NCBI GenBank assembly: GCA_963727465.1
Contig: CAVSGL010000010.1
Span: 1-33,734, forward strand
Length of the DNA stretch: 33,734 nt
Source of the DNA: VRUE01 sp963727465
Lineage (GTDB): Bacteria > Actinomycetota > Thermoleophilia > Solirubrobacterales > 70-9
Direction: 5' to 3'
This document shows, piece after piece, positions 8,208 to 16,111 of this stretch (the first letter of the stretch is position 1; each line of letters begins with the position of its first letter). The notes below the pieces were generated by a model. That model saw only the letters and a list, made by a program, of their open reading frames with translations, ran no database searches and had not been told where the DNA came from. The position numbers and the translations under genes are program-made.

Positions 8208-8696
8208 TCAGGTCTCCGGCGTGAGGACGATCAGCAGACCGCCGTCGTCGTCGTAGGCGGGAAACACGTCGGCGACCGCCTCGGCGGGCAGGTCGCCCTC
8301 GGCGTTGACCGAGACCTTCTTGCCGAGCGAGCGCACGCCCCACTCGAGCGAGGTCTCGATCGGGTCGGTGACGCCGTCGCCGTCGAGGTCGGCCTTCTCG
8401 CCGCCGTCGCCACGATCGATCCACTGGAGGCCGAGCACTTCCTTGACCGGACGCCCGATCACGTCCTCGTCGGTGAGGCCGGTCAGCTCGAAGCTGCCGC
8501 GCCCGGCGTCGATCACGCGGGCCTGCTGGTCGCAGACGAAGAACGCCGCGTTCGGCGCCGGGTAGTAGTCGTCGAGCAGCTCGAAGACGAAGCCGAAGCC
8601 GCATTTCGAGCAGCCCTTCGGGCGGGTGCTGAAACCGGCCGTCCGGTCGTTGCTCAGCTCCCTGTTCCCGCAGTTGGGGCAGATGAAGAAAGGCAT
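8208..8696 (-). CDS. Zinc-ribbon/PAS-like protein with an EF-hand-type loop
   Basis: A 162-residue soluble protein. Cys6/Cys9 and Cys29/Cys32 form a four-cysteine zinc ribbon. Residues about 45-90 ('NAAFFVCDQQARVIDA' to 'DVIGRPVKEVLGL') read as a PAS-type sensor fold. Residues 103-114, 'DLDGDGVTDPIE', fit a 12-residue EF-hand or dockerin calcium loop with acidic residues at positions 1, 3, 5, 9 and 12. It sits between ruvB and secDF, 16 bp after ruvB and 4 bp before secDF, where yajC is often found in actinobacteria; it is not YajC-like, having no membrane segment. Role unknown; a metal- or ligand-responsive regulator is a guess. Confidence 0.75.
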   Translation of the reverse strand: MPFFICPNCGNRELSNDRTAGFSTRPKGCSKCGFGFVFELLDDYYPAPNAAFFVCDQQARVIDAGRGSFELTGLTDEDVIGRPVKEVLGLQWIDRGDGGEKADLDGDGVTDPIETSLEWGVRSLGKKVSVNAEGDLPAEAVADVFPAYDDDGGLLIVLTPET

Positions 8697-8712
8697 CCCC
8701 CGCTCAGGTTAC

Positions 8713-9792
8713 TCAGAACAGGCTGGTTGCTCTCTCAGGCACCGGCAGCCCCAGGTGCTCGTAGGCGCGCGCGGTCAGCACGCGCCCCCGCGGAGTGCGC
8801 TTGAGCAAGCCCTCCTGGAGCAGATAGGGCTCGAGCACGTCTTCGATCGTGTCCTGCTCCTCGCCGATCGCCACGGCCAGGGTCGAGAGGCCGACCGGCC
8901 CGCCGCCGAACTTGCTGGCGACGACGTCGAGCAGGTTGCGGTCGCTGCGGTCGAGCCCGCCGGCGTCGACCTCGAGCATTTCCAGGCCCGCCGCGGCGAC
9001 ACCGCCGTCGATCTGGCCGCTGCCCTTGACCTGGGCGAAATCGCGCACCCGCTTGAGCAGCCGGTTGGCGACGCGCGGCGTACCGCGCGAGCGGGCGGCG
9101 ATGATCCGCGCTCCCTCGCCGTCGATCTCGACCTCGAGGATGCCGGCCGAGCGCTCGACGATCTGCGCCAGGTGCTCGGGGCTGTAGTGCTCGAGCCGGT
9201 GGCCGACGCCGAAGCGATCGCGCAGCGGCGTGGTCAGCAGGCCGGCCCTGGTCGTCGCCCCGATCAGCGTGAACGGCGGCAGCGGCAGGGTGACGGTGCG
9301 GGCGCCGGCGCCCTGGCCGAGCACCACCGGGAGCTCGCCGTCCTCCATCGCCGGGTAGAGGGTCTCCTCCACGGCTCGCCCGAGCCGGTGGATCTCGTCG
9401 ACGAAGAAGACGCTGCCGGGCTCGAGCGCGGTGAGGAAGGAGGCGACGTCGGCCTTGCGCTCGAGCGCCGGCCCGGCGGTCTGCACCAGCGGCACCTCCA
9501 TCTCGGCGGCGACGATGTGGGCGAGCGAGGTCTTGCCCAGCCCCGGCGGGCCGGCGAGCAGGACGTGGTCGAGCGGCTCGCCGCGCCGCCGCGCCGCCTC
9601 GATGAAGATGCCGAGCTGCTCGGTCACCTGCTCCTGGTTGACGAAGTCGCTCAGCGTCGGCGGCCGCAGCGAGCGGTCGAGGTCTTCGTCGGGCGAATCC
9701 GCGCTGGCGTCGTGGACGCGGATCTCGGCATCGACCGGCGGCACCGCCTCCTCGCCGTCGATTCCCGGCGTGCGAATCCGCTTCTCGTTCAC
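8713..9792 (-). CDS. ruvB: Holliday junction branch-migration ATPase RuvB
   Basis: RuvB is the hexameric motor that drives branch migration at Holliday junctions together with RuvA. The 359-residue protein shows Walker A GPPGLGKT (81-88), Walker B DEIH (132-135), sensor 1 'GATTRAG' and the C-terminal winged-helix segment with 'EPYLLQEGLLKRTPRGR'. The N-terminus is about 20 residues longer than in E. coli and acidic. The GTG start at 9792 overlaps the ruvA stop by four bases (GTGA), indicating translational coupling. Confidence 0.97.
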   Translation of the reverse strand: MNEKRIRTPGIDGEEAVPPVDAEIRVHDASADSPDEDLDRSLRPPTLSDFVNQEQVTEQLGIFIEAARRRGEPLDHVLLAGPPGLGKTSLAHIVAAEMEVPLVQTAGPALERKADVASFLTALEPGSVFFVDEIHRLGRAVEETLYPAMEDGELPVVLGQGAGARTVTLPLPPFTLIGATTRAGLLTTPLRDRFGVGHRLEHYSPEHLAQIVERSAGILEVEIDGEGARIIAARSRGTPRVANRLLKRVRDFAQVKGSGQIDGGVAAAGLEMLEVDAGGLDRSDRNLLDVVASKFGGGPVGLSTLAVAIGEEQDTIEDVLEPYLLQEGLLKRTPRGRVLTARAYEHLGLPVPERATSLF

Positions 9793-10385
9793 GCCGCCTT
9801 CCTCCCGCCGCCGGCCCTGCGCAGGGCGAGCGCCAGCAGCTCCTCGGCGTCGCCGCCGTCGACCCCGTCGAGCAGCTGCTCGGCTTCCAGCGGCGCGTAG
9901 CCGAGGTTGACCAGGCCGTCGCGGGCAAGCGCCCGCGGATCGTCGTCCCCGTCCTCGCCCAGCACGACCTCTTCCTCGAGGGTCCCGGCCACCTTCTCGC
10001 GCAGCTCGACGATGATCCGCTCGGCCGTGCGCTTGCCGATCCCCGGGGCGGCCTGGAAGCGTTTCGCGTCGCCGCTGGCGATCGCCCGCAGCAGCTCGCG
10101 CGCCGGACCGCCGGAGAGCACGGCGATCGCGACTTTCGGTCCCACCCCGCTGACCGAGACGAGCTGGCAGAAGAGGTCCCGCTCTTCCTCGGAGGCGAAG
10201 CCGAACAGCGCCAGCGAGTCCTCGCGCGAGACCAGCTCGGTGTGCAGGAAGGCCTCGCGGCCGGTCGCCGGCACCGCCTTCAGCGTCTCCGACGAGACCG
10301 CCAGCCTGTAGCCGACGCCGCCGGCCTCGACCACGACGTGGTCCGGGCGGCGCACCATCACCTCGCCGCGCACGGCCGCGATCAT
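9789..10385 (-). CDS. ruvA: Holliday junction DNA-binding protein RuvA
   Basis: RuvA forms the tetramer that holds the four-way junction and loads RuvB. The 198-residue product has the N-terminal OB fold ('MIAAVRGEVMVRRPDHVVVE'), two helix-hairpin-helix motifs ('VSGVGPKVAIAVL' at 78-90, 'APGIGKRTAERIIVEL' at 113-128), an acidic linker and the C-terminal RuvB-contact domain ('LVNLGYAPLEAEQLL'). The ATG at 10385 was chosen because it overlaps the ruvC stop (ATGA) and gives the family's usual N-terminus; the longer open frame upstream is noise from ruvC. Confidence 0.96.
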   Translation of the reverse strand: MIAAVRGEVMVRRPDHVVVEAGGVGYRLAVSSETLKAVPATGREAFLHTELVSREDSLALFGFASEEERDLFCQLVSVSGVGPKVAIAVLSGGPARELLRAIASGDAKRFQAAPGIGKRTAERIIVELREKVAGTLEEEVVLGEDGDDDPRALARDGLVNLGYAPLEAEQLLDGVDGGDAEELLALALRRAGGGRKAA

Positions 10386-10891
10386 GCCGCCCCCTCGGCC
10401 AGCTCGGCAGCCTGCCGGTGACCGGCGCCGCCGCCGTGGCAGATCGCCACCGCCAGCGCGTCGGCGGCGTGGTCGGGCGTCGGCAGCTCGGGCAGCCCGA
10501 GCAGGGTCGCGACCATCCGCTGCACCTGCTTCTTGCCCGCGGCGCCGCTGCCGCAGACGGCCATCTTGATCGCCTGCGGCGTATAGGAGAAGCACTCGAC
10601 GCCGGCCTGGGCGGCGGCCAGCATCGCGACGCCGCTGGCGCGGCCGACGGTCATCGCGGTCTGCGCGTTCTTGCCGAAGAAGACGTCCTCGACCGCCACC
10701 GCGCGCGGCTCGTGCCAGGCCAGCAGCTCGCTGAGCTCGCCGTGGATCCGCTCCAGGCGGCGCTCCATCGGCACCCCCGCGGTCGTTTCGACGACACCCC
10801 CGTCGAGCGCGACCATGCGGTTGCCCTCGACCCGGACGATGCCGAAGCCGAGGTTGGCCGCGCCGGGGTCGATCCCCATCACCACTTGCAT
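10382..10891 (-). CDS. ruvC: Holliday junction resolvase RuvC
   Basis: RuvC cuts Holliday junctions symmetrically. The 169-residue RNase H-like protein carries the acidic catalytic residues Asp8 ('GIDPG'), Glu68 ('AVEDVFFG') and His141/Asp144 ('TPDHAADA'). It is the first gene of the overlapping ruvCAB set and starts 36 bp after the yebC stop, so it may belong to a yebC-ruvCAB operon. No LexA box was seen just upstream. Confidence 0.97.
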   Translation of the reverse strand: MQVVMGIDPGAANLGFGIVRVEGNRMVALDGGVVETTAGVPMERRLERIHGELSELLAWHEPRAVAVEDVFFGKNAQTAMTVGRASGVAMLAAAQAGVECFSYTPQAIKMAVCGSGAAGKKQVQRMVATLLGLPELPTPDHAADALAVAICHGGGAGHRQAAELAEGAA

Positions 10892-10927
10892 GGGGAATGA
10901 TTCTGGGAGAACGCTCGGATGCCTTCG

Positions 10928-11686
10928 TCAGGCGGGTGAGGCGGCGAGCTTCTCCAAGACGTCTTCGGGGATGTCGAAGTTGGCGTGGACCTCGTTGACG
11001 TCGTCGTCGTCTTCGAGGTCTTCGATCAGGCCGAGCAGCGATTTCGCCTCGTTGCCCTTGACCTCGACCGTGCTCTTCGGCTCCATCGTCACGTCGGAGG
11101 ACTGGATCTCGACGCCGTTGCCCTCCAGCGCCTCGCGCACGGTGCTCAGGCTGGCCGGCTCGCAGAGCACCCGCAGCAGGTCGCCCTCGTCGCTGACGTC
11201 CTCGGCGCCGGCGTCGATCGCGGCGATCAGGTCGTCCTCCCCGTAGCGGGCGCCGTCGACCGCAAGCACGCCGCGTTTCTCGAAGATCCAGGCGACCGAG
11301 CCCGGCTCGCCGAGGCTGCCGTTGCGTTTGCTGAAGGCGTGGCGCACTTCGGCGCTGGTCCGGTTGCGGTTGTCGGTCAGCGCCTCGACCAGAACCGCGG
11401 CGCCGCCCGGCCCGTAACCCTCGAAGACGACCCTCTCGATTGCCGCGGCGTCGCTGCCGACGCCGGAGCCGCGATCGATCGCCCGCTGGATGTTGTCCTT
11501 GGGCATCGAGGCGTCGCGCGCCTTCTGCACCGCGGTCGCCAGCGCCGCGTTGCCCTCGGGGTCGGGACCGCCGTCACGCGCGGCGACGGTGATCGCGCGC
11601 GCCAGCTTGGTGAAGAGCTTGCCGCGTTTGGCGTCGGCGGCGCCCTTCTTGTGTTTGATCGACGACCACTTGGAATGTCCGGACAT
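10928..11686 (-). CDS. yebC: YebC/PmpR-family DNA- or ribosome-associated regulator
   Basis: A 252-residue member of the YebC (TACO1) family, opening with the hallmark 'MSGHSKWSSIKHKKGAADAKRGKLF' pattern (first residues only quoted in part: SGHSKW, KHKKGAADAKRGK). Family members are described as transcription regulators and as factors that relieve ribosome stalling. The usual length is about 240-250. It lies immediately upstream of ruvC, a conserved neighbour pair. The ATG at 11686 has a TAGAAT hexamer nine bases upstream, so the transcript probably has almost no leader. Confidence 0.95.
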   Translation of the reverse strand: MSGHSKWSSIKHKKGAADAKRGKLFTKLARAITVAARDGGPDPEGNAALATAVQKARDASMPKDNIQRAIDRGSGVGSDAAAIERVVFEGYGPGGAAVLVEALTDNRNRTSAEVRHAFSKRNGSLGEPGSVAWIFEKRGVLAVDGARYGEDDLIAAIDAGAEDVSDEGDLLRVLCEPASLSTVREALEGNGVEIQSSDVTMEPKSTVEVKGNEAKSLLGLIEDLEDDDDVNEVHANFDIPEDVLEKLAASPA

Positions 11687-11695
11687 GCGTTTGCC

Positions 11696-11701
11696 ATTCT
11701 A
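11696..11701 (-). promoter_or_regulatory. Candidate -10 hexamer of yebC-ruvCAB
   Basis: TAGAAT on the minus strand lies nine bases before the yebC ATG. The 27-bp gap to the divergent gene at 11714 is the most AT-rich stretch nearby. The plus-strand gene must share this gap; a weaker TATGAA at 11700-11705 could serve it. Confidence 0.4.
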
Positions 11702-11713
11702 TGAATTAGGGAG

Positions 11714-12160
11714 ATGAGCCCCGAAACGGCCACCGAGCGGCACAGCATCAGCCCGATCAGGGGAATGACCGGGAGCGCGATCTTCGTGCTCATGCTGCTC
11801 GCCGCCCTGTCGCTGTGGACGGCGATTCCGGTCGGCTGGATCTGGATCGGCTCGAAGGTCGCCCAGACCCAGTTTCCCGCCGAGGGCCCCTACGCCGTGG
11901 TCGCCGTCGGCATCATCGTCACGATCCTCGTCGACGCCTGGCTGATCGGCCGCCTCAACGCCCTCTACGTCCACGTCACCGGCACCAACCGGCTCGCCCC
12001 GATGCGCCCCAGCTGGCTGAAGAGCATGCGCGACACCGGCGGCGGCCCCGGCACGACCACCGTGGTCGAGGCGGTGATGATGGGCTCGGTCCTGCTCGCC
12101 GTGCTCGTCTTCCTCGGCTGGTTCTTCCTGCTCGCCGGTTCCCCCATTCCGAACCGCTAG
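11714..12160 (+). CDS. Hypothetical membrane protein, three predicted helices
   Basis: A 148-residue protein with hydrophobic segments at about 19-47, 59-80 and 117-142 and a basic, proline-containing loop between the second and third. AGGGAG directly precedes the ATG, too close for a good ribosome site, so initiation may be leaderless. It is divergent to yebC. Its TAG (12158-12160) overlaps the TAG of the transposase remnant on the other strand, so the IS-derived DNA ends exactly here. I do not recognise the family. Confidence 0.7.
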   Translation: MSPETATERHSISPIRGMTGSAIFVLMLLAALSLWTAIPVGWIWIGSKVAQTQFPAEGPYAVVAVGIIVTILVDAWLIGRLNALYVHVTGTNRLAPMRPSWLKSMRDTGGGPGTTTVVEAVMMGSVLLAVLVFLGWFFLLAGSPIPNR

Positions 12161-13077
12161 ACGACGAACCTGCCGTCTTCCTGCATCACCTCGCCGTCGA
12201 CTTCGAGCCTGCCGCCGAGTCGCAGGTCGCAGACGAGGTCGTCGCGCACGAGATTGACCGCGGCAAGCTGGGCATCGCTGACCTCGACGCCCTGGGGATA
12301 GTCGCGGGTATCGAGCTGGGCGTAGACCTCCAGGCCGGTGTTCGTCGTGGTGGCCGCGATCGAGTTGATGATCACCTCGTGGCTGACCAGCGGGCGGCCG
12401 CGCCAGGTCTTGGAGATGAAGCTCCAGAGGCGGTGCTCGATCTTGTTCCACTTGCTGGTGCCGGGCGGGAAGTGACAGATGTCGATCTCGAGGCCGGTGT
12501 CGTCTGCCAGGCGTTGCAGTTCGGTCTTCCACAGGCGTGTGCGGTTGCCGTTGCCGCCGCCGCAATCGGCGGTGACCTGCAGGGACTTTGCCCGCGGGTA
12601 GCGCGCCTTGCCCAGCTGCTGCCACCAGCTGCGGATCGAGGCGACCGCGAAAGCGGCGGTCTCCTTGGTGATCCCGACGTTGACGAAGCCCTTGTCGGCG
12701 CCGATGTCATAGACCCCGTAGGGGATCGCCTTGCCGAGCGTCTTGTCGGGGAAGTCGTGCACGTTGACGGCGACCGGCTCGCCCTTGGGCCGCCAGTCGC
12801 GCCCGCCGTTTGCGTACTCGCCGACCAGCTCCTTCTTCTTGGTGTCGATCGAGATCGCGGGCCGGTTCTCCTCGATCGCGGCGGCCACCTTCTCGTTGAT
12901 GTGGCGGAACTGCGCGTCACGGTCGGGGTGCTGGGAGCCCTCCTTGGTCTTGCGGTTGGCCTGCAGGCTGTAGCCCAGCTCGTGCAGCAGCCGCGCCACG
13001 GTGCGGTAGCTGACCTCGTGCCCGAGCTCGCGCAGCGCCTTGGCCAGCTCGCGCACGCTCTTTGATGTCCACAGCAA
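12157..13077 (-). mobile_element. ISAzo13-type DDE transposase, N-terminally truncated remnant
   Basis: A 306-codon frame matches the ISAzo13 transposase pattern: 'LLWTSKSVRELAKAL', 'VARLLHELGYSLQANRKTKEG', 'HPDRDAQF', Asp78 in 'ISIDTKKK', Asp171 in 'TADCGGGNGNRTRLWK', Glu214 in 'GTSKWNKIEHRLWSF' and the typical tail 'EVYAQLDTRDYPQG'. The DDE triad is kept, but about 90 N-terminal residues with the DNA-binding region are missing; the frame begins at a TTG just after an in-frame TGA. No terminal inverted repeats or target duplication were recognised. It lies downstream of, and replaces the rest of, an M29 aminopeptidase gene. Probably immobile. Confidence 0.85.
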
Positions 13078-13095
13078 GGGCCGCTCCTCCCCCCT

Positions 13096-13296
13096 TCACC
13101 TCACCCCCCCGCCCTGGCCGTCGAGCGAGACGTTCATGACCGGATTCGCCCCGGCCTTCAGCACCTCCTCGTAGACCGCCAGCAGCAGCGGCGCCGCGGC
13201 GCTCTCGCCGTCGATCGCGACGACCTCCCCCTGCTTAACCTCGGTCGAGTAGCCGACCAGGATCTTCGCCAGTCGCTCCGCTCTCGGATCCCTCAC
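13096..13296 (-). pseudogene. M29-type aminopeptidase, N-terminal fragment only
   Basis: The 66-codon frame begins like thermophilic M29 aminopeptidases (AmpS/PepS/PepT): 'MRDPRAERLAKILVGYST' then 'VAIDGESAAAPLLLAVYEEVLKAGANPV'. After about 60 residues the similarity ends in 'GQGGGVR' and a stop in low-complexity G/C tracts (plus 13083-13112), followed by the transposase remnant. A full enzyme has about 360-410 residues including all metal ligands, so this is a dead 5' stub. Its GTG start overlaps the pdxT stop (GTGA), so it was once the third gene of the pdxST transcription unit. Confidence 0.8.
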
Positions 13297-13892
13297 GTCC
13301 CCGCCCCTTCCGGCGCGCCGCTGCGCGCCTTGGTCGTTATCGCCATGAACAGCGCGTGCAGCCTCGAGTCGTCGGTCAGCTCCGGGTGAAAGGCGCAGGC
13401 GAGAAGCGAGCCCTCGCGCACGGCCACCGGGTGCCCGTCGTAGGAGGCGAGCACCTCGACTCCGGCGCCGCAGCGCTCCAGCCAGGGCGCGCGGATGAAG
13501 ACGGCGCGCAGGGGCTCGGAGCCGATTCCCTCGACCTCCAGGTCGGCCTCGAAGCTCTGTAGCTGGCGGCCGAAGGCGTTGCGCCGCGCGGTCGCGTCCA
13601 GCAGGCCGAGGTGGGCGTCGTCGCAGACGATCATCCCGGCGCAGGTGCCGAAGATCGCCCCGCCGCGGTCGTGGTGGTCGCGGATCGGGCCCTCGAGCCC
13701 GGCCGACTCGATCCCCTTGACGATCGTCGTGCTCTCGCCGCCGGGGATCACCAGGCCGTCGAGTCTCGCCAGCTCGGCCCCGACGCGAACCTCGCTCGCC
13801 TCGGCGCCGAGCCCGCGCAGCATCGCGACGTGCGTTGCGAAGCCGCCCTGGATCGCGAGGACGCCGATGCGCAGCGCCGGGCCGTCAGGCAC
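13293..13892 (-). CDS. pdxT: Pyridoxal 5'-phosphate synthase, glutaminase subunit PdxT
   Basis: PdxT splits glutamine and channels ammonia to PdxS for vitamin B6 synthesis. The 199-residue class I amidotransferase shows the triad Cys84 ('FGTCAGMI'), His169 and Glu171 ('AFHPEL'), and the 'IPGGESTT' loop (49-56). The GTG start at 13892 overlaps the pdxS stop by eight bases, consistent with coupled translation of the two subunits. Confidence 0.97.
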   Translation of the reverse strand: MPDGPALRIGVLAIQGGFATHVAMLRGLGAEASEVRVGAELARLDGLVIPGGESTTIVKGIESAGLEGPIRDHHDRGGAIFGTCAGMIVCDDAHLGLLDATARRNAFGRQLQSFEADLEVEGIGSEPLRAVFIRAPWLERCGAGVEVLASYDGHPVAVREGSLLACAFHPELTDDSRLHALFMAITTKARSGAPEGAGT

Positions 13893-14772
13893 CGCGGTCC
13901 TGGAGCAGCGCGTCGGCGGCGACCAGCTCGGAGATCTCCAACCCGGGCATCGCCCCGCCGAGCCCGACCGAAGCCGCGGCGACGCGCTCGGGGTCCTCGA
14001 AGTGCGTGGTCGCCTCGACGATCGCCTTTGCGCGCCGCTCGGGATCGTCGCTCTTGAAGATCCCCGAGCCGACGAAGTTGCCCTCGGCGCCGAGCTGCAT
14101 CATCAGCGCTGCGTCGGCCGGCGTCGCGATCCCGCCGGCGCAGAAGAGCGGCACCGGCAGCCGGCCCTGGGCGGCCACCTCGTGCACGACTTCGAGCGGC
14201 GCCCGGTGCTCTTTGGCCGCCGCGGAGAGCTCCTCCGGGCCGAGCTGGGCGAGCCGCTTGATCCCGGAGACGATCTCGCGCATGTGGCGAACCGCCTCGA
14301 CGACGTTTCCGGTCCCGGCCTCGCCCTTGGAGCGGATCATCGCCGCGCCCTCGCCGATCCGCCGCAGCGCCTCGCCGAGGTTGGTCGCGCCGCAGACGAA
14401 GGGAACCTCGAAGGCGAGCTTGTCGATGTGGTTGGTCTCGTCGGCCGGCGTCAGCACCTCGGACTCGTCGATGTAGTCGACCTCGAGCGCCTCGAGGACC
14501 TGGGCCTCGGCGAAGTGGCCGATCCGCGCCTTCGCCATCACCGGGATCGTCACCGCCTCCTGGATCCCCTTGATCATCGCCGGGTCCGACATGCGGGCGA
14601 CGCCGCCGTCGCGGCGGATGTCGGCGGGCACGCGCTCCAGCGCCATCACCGCGCAGGCGCCCGCCTGCTCGGCGATCCGTGCCTGCTCGGGCGTCACCAC
14701 GTCCATGATCACCCCGCCCTTGAGCATCTCGGCGAGGCCGGTCTTCACCCGGAAAGTTGCCCTCTCGGCCAT
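13885..14772 (-). CDS. pdxS: Pyridoxal 5'-phosphate synthase, lyase subunit PdxS
   Basis: PdxS builds PLP from ribose 5-phosphate, glyceraldehyde 3-phosphate and ammonia. With the ATG at 14772 the protein has 295 residues and places the two catalytic lysines at Lys81 ('PVMAKARIGHF') and Lys149 ('IRSKGEAGTG'), the canonical numbers, which supports this start over the TTG three codons upstream. The phosphate-binding 'GNFVGSGIF' is present. A TAATAT hexamer eight bases upstream suggests a leaderless transcript. An RpiR-type regulator gene ends 27 bp upstream. Confidence 0.97.
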   Translation of the reverse strand: MAERATFRVKTGLAEMLKGGVIMDVVTPEQARIAEQAGACAVMALERVPADIRRDGGVARMSDPAMIKGIQEAVTIPVMAKARIGHFAEAQVLEALEVDYIDESEVLTPADETNHIDKLAFEVPFVCGATNLGEALRRIGEGAAMIRSKGEAGTGNVVEAVRHMREIVSGIKRLAQLGPEELSAAAKEHRAPLEVVHEVAAQGRLPVPLFCAGGIATPADAALMMQLGAEGNFVGSGIFKSDDPERRAKAIVEATTHFEDPERVAAASVGLGGAMPGLEISELVAADALLQDRGA

Positions 14773-14780
14773 CAGGGCCA

Positions 14781-14786
14781 ATATTA
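14781..14786 (-). promoter_or_regulatory. Candidate -10 hexamer of pdxST
   Basis: TAATAT on the minus strand, eight bases before the pdxS ATG, in a short AT-rich patch between two GC-rich genes. A weak -35 candidate (CTGAAG) lies 16 bases further upstream, inside the 3' end of the regulator gene. Confidence 0.45.
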
Positions 14787-14799
14787 CGTGGGCGCGGCC

Positions 14800-15666
14800 C
14801 TACTTCAGTTTGTACGCGCGGATCCGGTCTTTGTGGACGGCTTCGTCGCGCGCGTACAGGCCGTGCGCGAGACCCTGGATCAGCGCCATCAGGGCGGTGT
14901 TGGAGCGCGCGAACGAGGGGCTGTTGGAGGAGAAGTAGAGCGTCTGCTCGGCGTGCTCGCCGACCTCGGACATCGAGGCGTCGGAGACCGCCAGCGTGCG
15001 CGCCCGCCGGTGCAGCGCCAGCTTCATCGCCCGCAGCAGGAGCGGGTGGGCGCGGCCGCAGGAGAGCACGATCACCAGCGTGTCCTCGTCGATCCGCCCG
15101 AGCCGCTGCAACGACTCGCCGCCGGTGCTGGCGACGATTTCGGCGCGGATGTCGAGCAGGCTGAGCATGTGGCGGAAGTAGCTCGCGAAGAAGGCCATCT
15201 GGTCGACGCCGACGATCACCACGCGCTGGGCCTCGGCCAGCGCCGCGACGGCGCCTTCGATCTGCTCGCGCGTCAGGTTGCGCGCGGTTTCCTCCAGGTT
15301 CGAGTAGTCGGCGCTGAGCGAGCCCTCGAGCTCGGAGTGGTCGAAGGAGAAGAGCGCGGCGCCGCCGGCGGTCGTGCTGGTCCCGCCACCGCCGCCGACG
15401 GCGGTGTTGCGGTACTCCTCGATCGCCGCCTGCTGAAGCTCGGGATAGCCCTCGAAGCCGAGGGCCTGGGAGAAGCGCACCACCGTCGATGAGGAGGTGC
15501 TCGCTCTCCTGGCCAGCTCCTCGGCGGTGAGGAAGGCTGCCTCGTCGAGGTGGTCGACGATGTAGCGGGCGACGTCTTTCTGCGAGCGCGAGAACTCGTC
15601 GAAGCGCTCCTGGATGTACTCGGAAAGACTCTTGAGCTGAGGGTTTTTGGTTGCGGTCTTGGTCAC
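14800..15666 (-). CDS. MurR/RpiR-family regulator (HTH + SIS domain)
   Basis: A 288-residue regulator with an N-terminal helix-turn-helix of RpiR type ('FLTAEELARRASTSSSTVVRFSQALGFEGYPEL', residues about 46-80, quoted as two parts: FLTAEELARRAS and TVVRFSQALGF) and a C-terminal SIS sugar-phosphate-binding fold ('VVIVGVDQMAFFASYF', 'VIVLSCGRAHPLLLRAMKLA'). The frame is open further upstream, but the GTG at 15666 places the start just before the conserved domain; other starts are possible. It lies directly upstream of pdxST in the same direction, suggesting it may respond to a sugar phosphate and act on pdxST; that link is inference. Confidence 0.85.
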   Translation of the reverse strand: MTKTATKNPQLKSLSEYIQERFDEFSRSQKDVARYIVDHLDEAAFLTAEELARRASTSSSTVVRFSQALGFEGYPELQQAAIEEYRNTAVGGGGGTSTTAGGAALFSFDHSELEGSLSADYSNLEETARNLTREQIEGAVAALAEAQRVVIVGVDQMAFFASYFRHMLSLLDIRAEIVASTGGESLQRLGRIDEDTLVIVLSCGRAHPLLLRAMKLALHRRARTLAVSDASMSEVGEHAEQTLYFSSNSPSFARSNTALMALIQGLAHGLYARDEAVHKDRIRAYKLK

Positions 15667-15727
15667 GGCCGTCCATTTCGCCGGTCCCCATGCTTTCCCT
15701 TCCGATCTGGTTGGATGGGGGTTGAAA

Positions 15728-16111
15728 ATGACTCTCGAGCAGGCGCTTCGGCTGACCAACCGCAACATGATCGGCTTCGATCTCCTCCTCGGCTCGGCGG
15801 CGATCGCGGCGCCGGAGGCGACCCTGCGGGTGCTGGGACATGACGAGCCCTCTCCCGACGCCGCTCATCTCTTCCGCCGCTGCGGCCCGATCTGGCTGAC
15901 CTTCGCCGCGGCGCACGCGGTCGCCGAGCTGCGCGGCGAGCAGCGGGACTGGTGGGCGCTCGCCTGGCTGCGCGGCACCGAGATCGCCACCGACGCGCTC
16001 TGGTCGGAGTCGCCGGCGGTCAGCCGGCCCGGCGCAAAGCTCGGCCTGCGACTGGCCGGGCTCGCGAACCTCGCAATGGCCGGCGGCTTCGCCTGGCTCT
16101 CGAGGCGATGA
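15728..16111 (+). CDS. Hypothetical small protein, possibly membrane-associated
   Basis: A 127-residue protein starting 'MTLEQALRLTNRN', with three or four moderately hydrophobic helices ('MIGFDLLLGSAAIAAPEATL', 'CGPIWLTFAAAHAVAEL', 'LGLRLAGLANLAMAGGFAWL'). The ATG at 15728 was chosen because upstream codons fall in the divergent regulator gene's promoter region. It diverges from the RpiR-type gene (61-bp gap) and overlaps the next gene by four bases (ATGA), starting a four-gene plus-strand cluster. Family not recognised. Confidence 0.65.
   Translation: MTLEQALRLTNRNMIGFDLLLGSAAIAAPEATLRVLGHDEPSPDAAHLFRRCGPIWLTFAAAHAVAELRGEQRDWWALAWLRGTEIATDALWSESPAVSRPGAKLGLRLAGLANLAMAGGFAWLSRR

Noticed and set aside
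5240..8224. A 994-codon open frame on the plus strand opposite secDF
   Set aside because: Its product is an Asp/Arg/Gly/Val-rich mix without domains, the usual mirror of a GC-rich gene; secDF on the other strand has clear motifs throughout.
10892..10927. Possible LexA box upstream of ruvC
   Set aside because: A GAAC half-site (in 'GAGAACGCTC') is present, but there is no GTTC half at the right spacing.
14773..14799. Possible riboswitch leader of pdxST
   Set aside because: The gap is only 27 bp and the likely transcript is leaderless, leaving no room for an RNA element.
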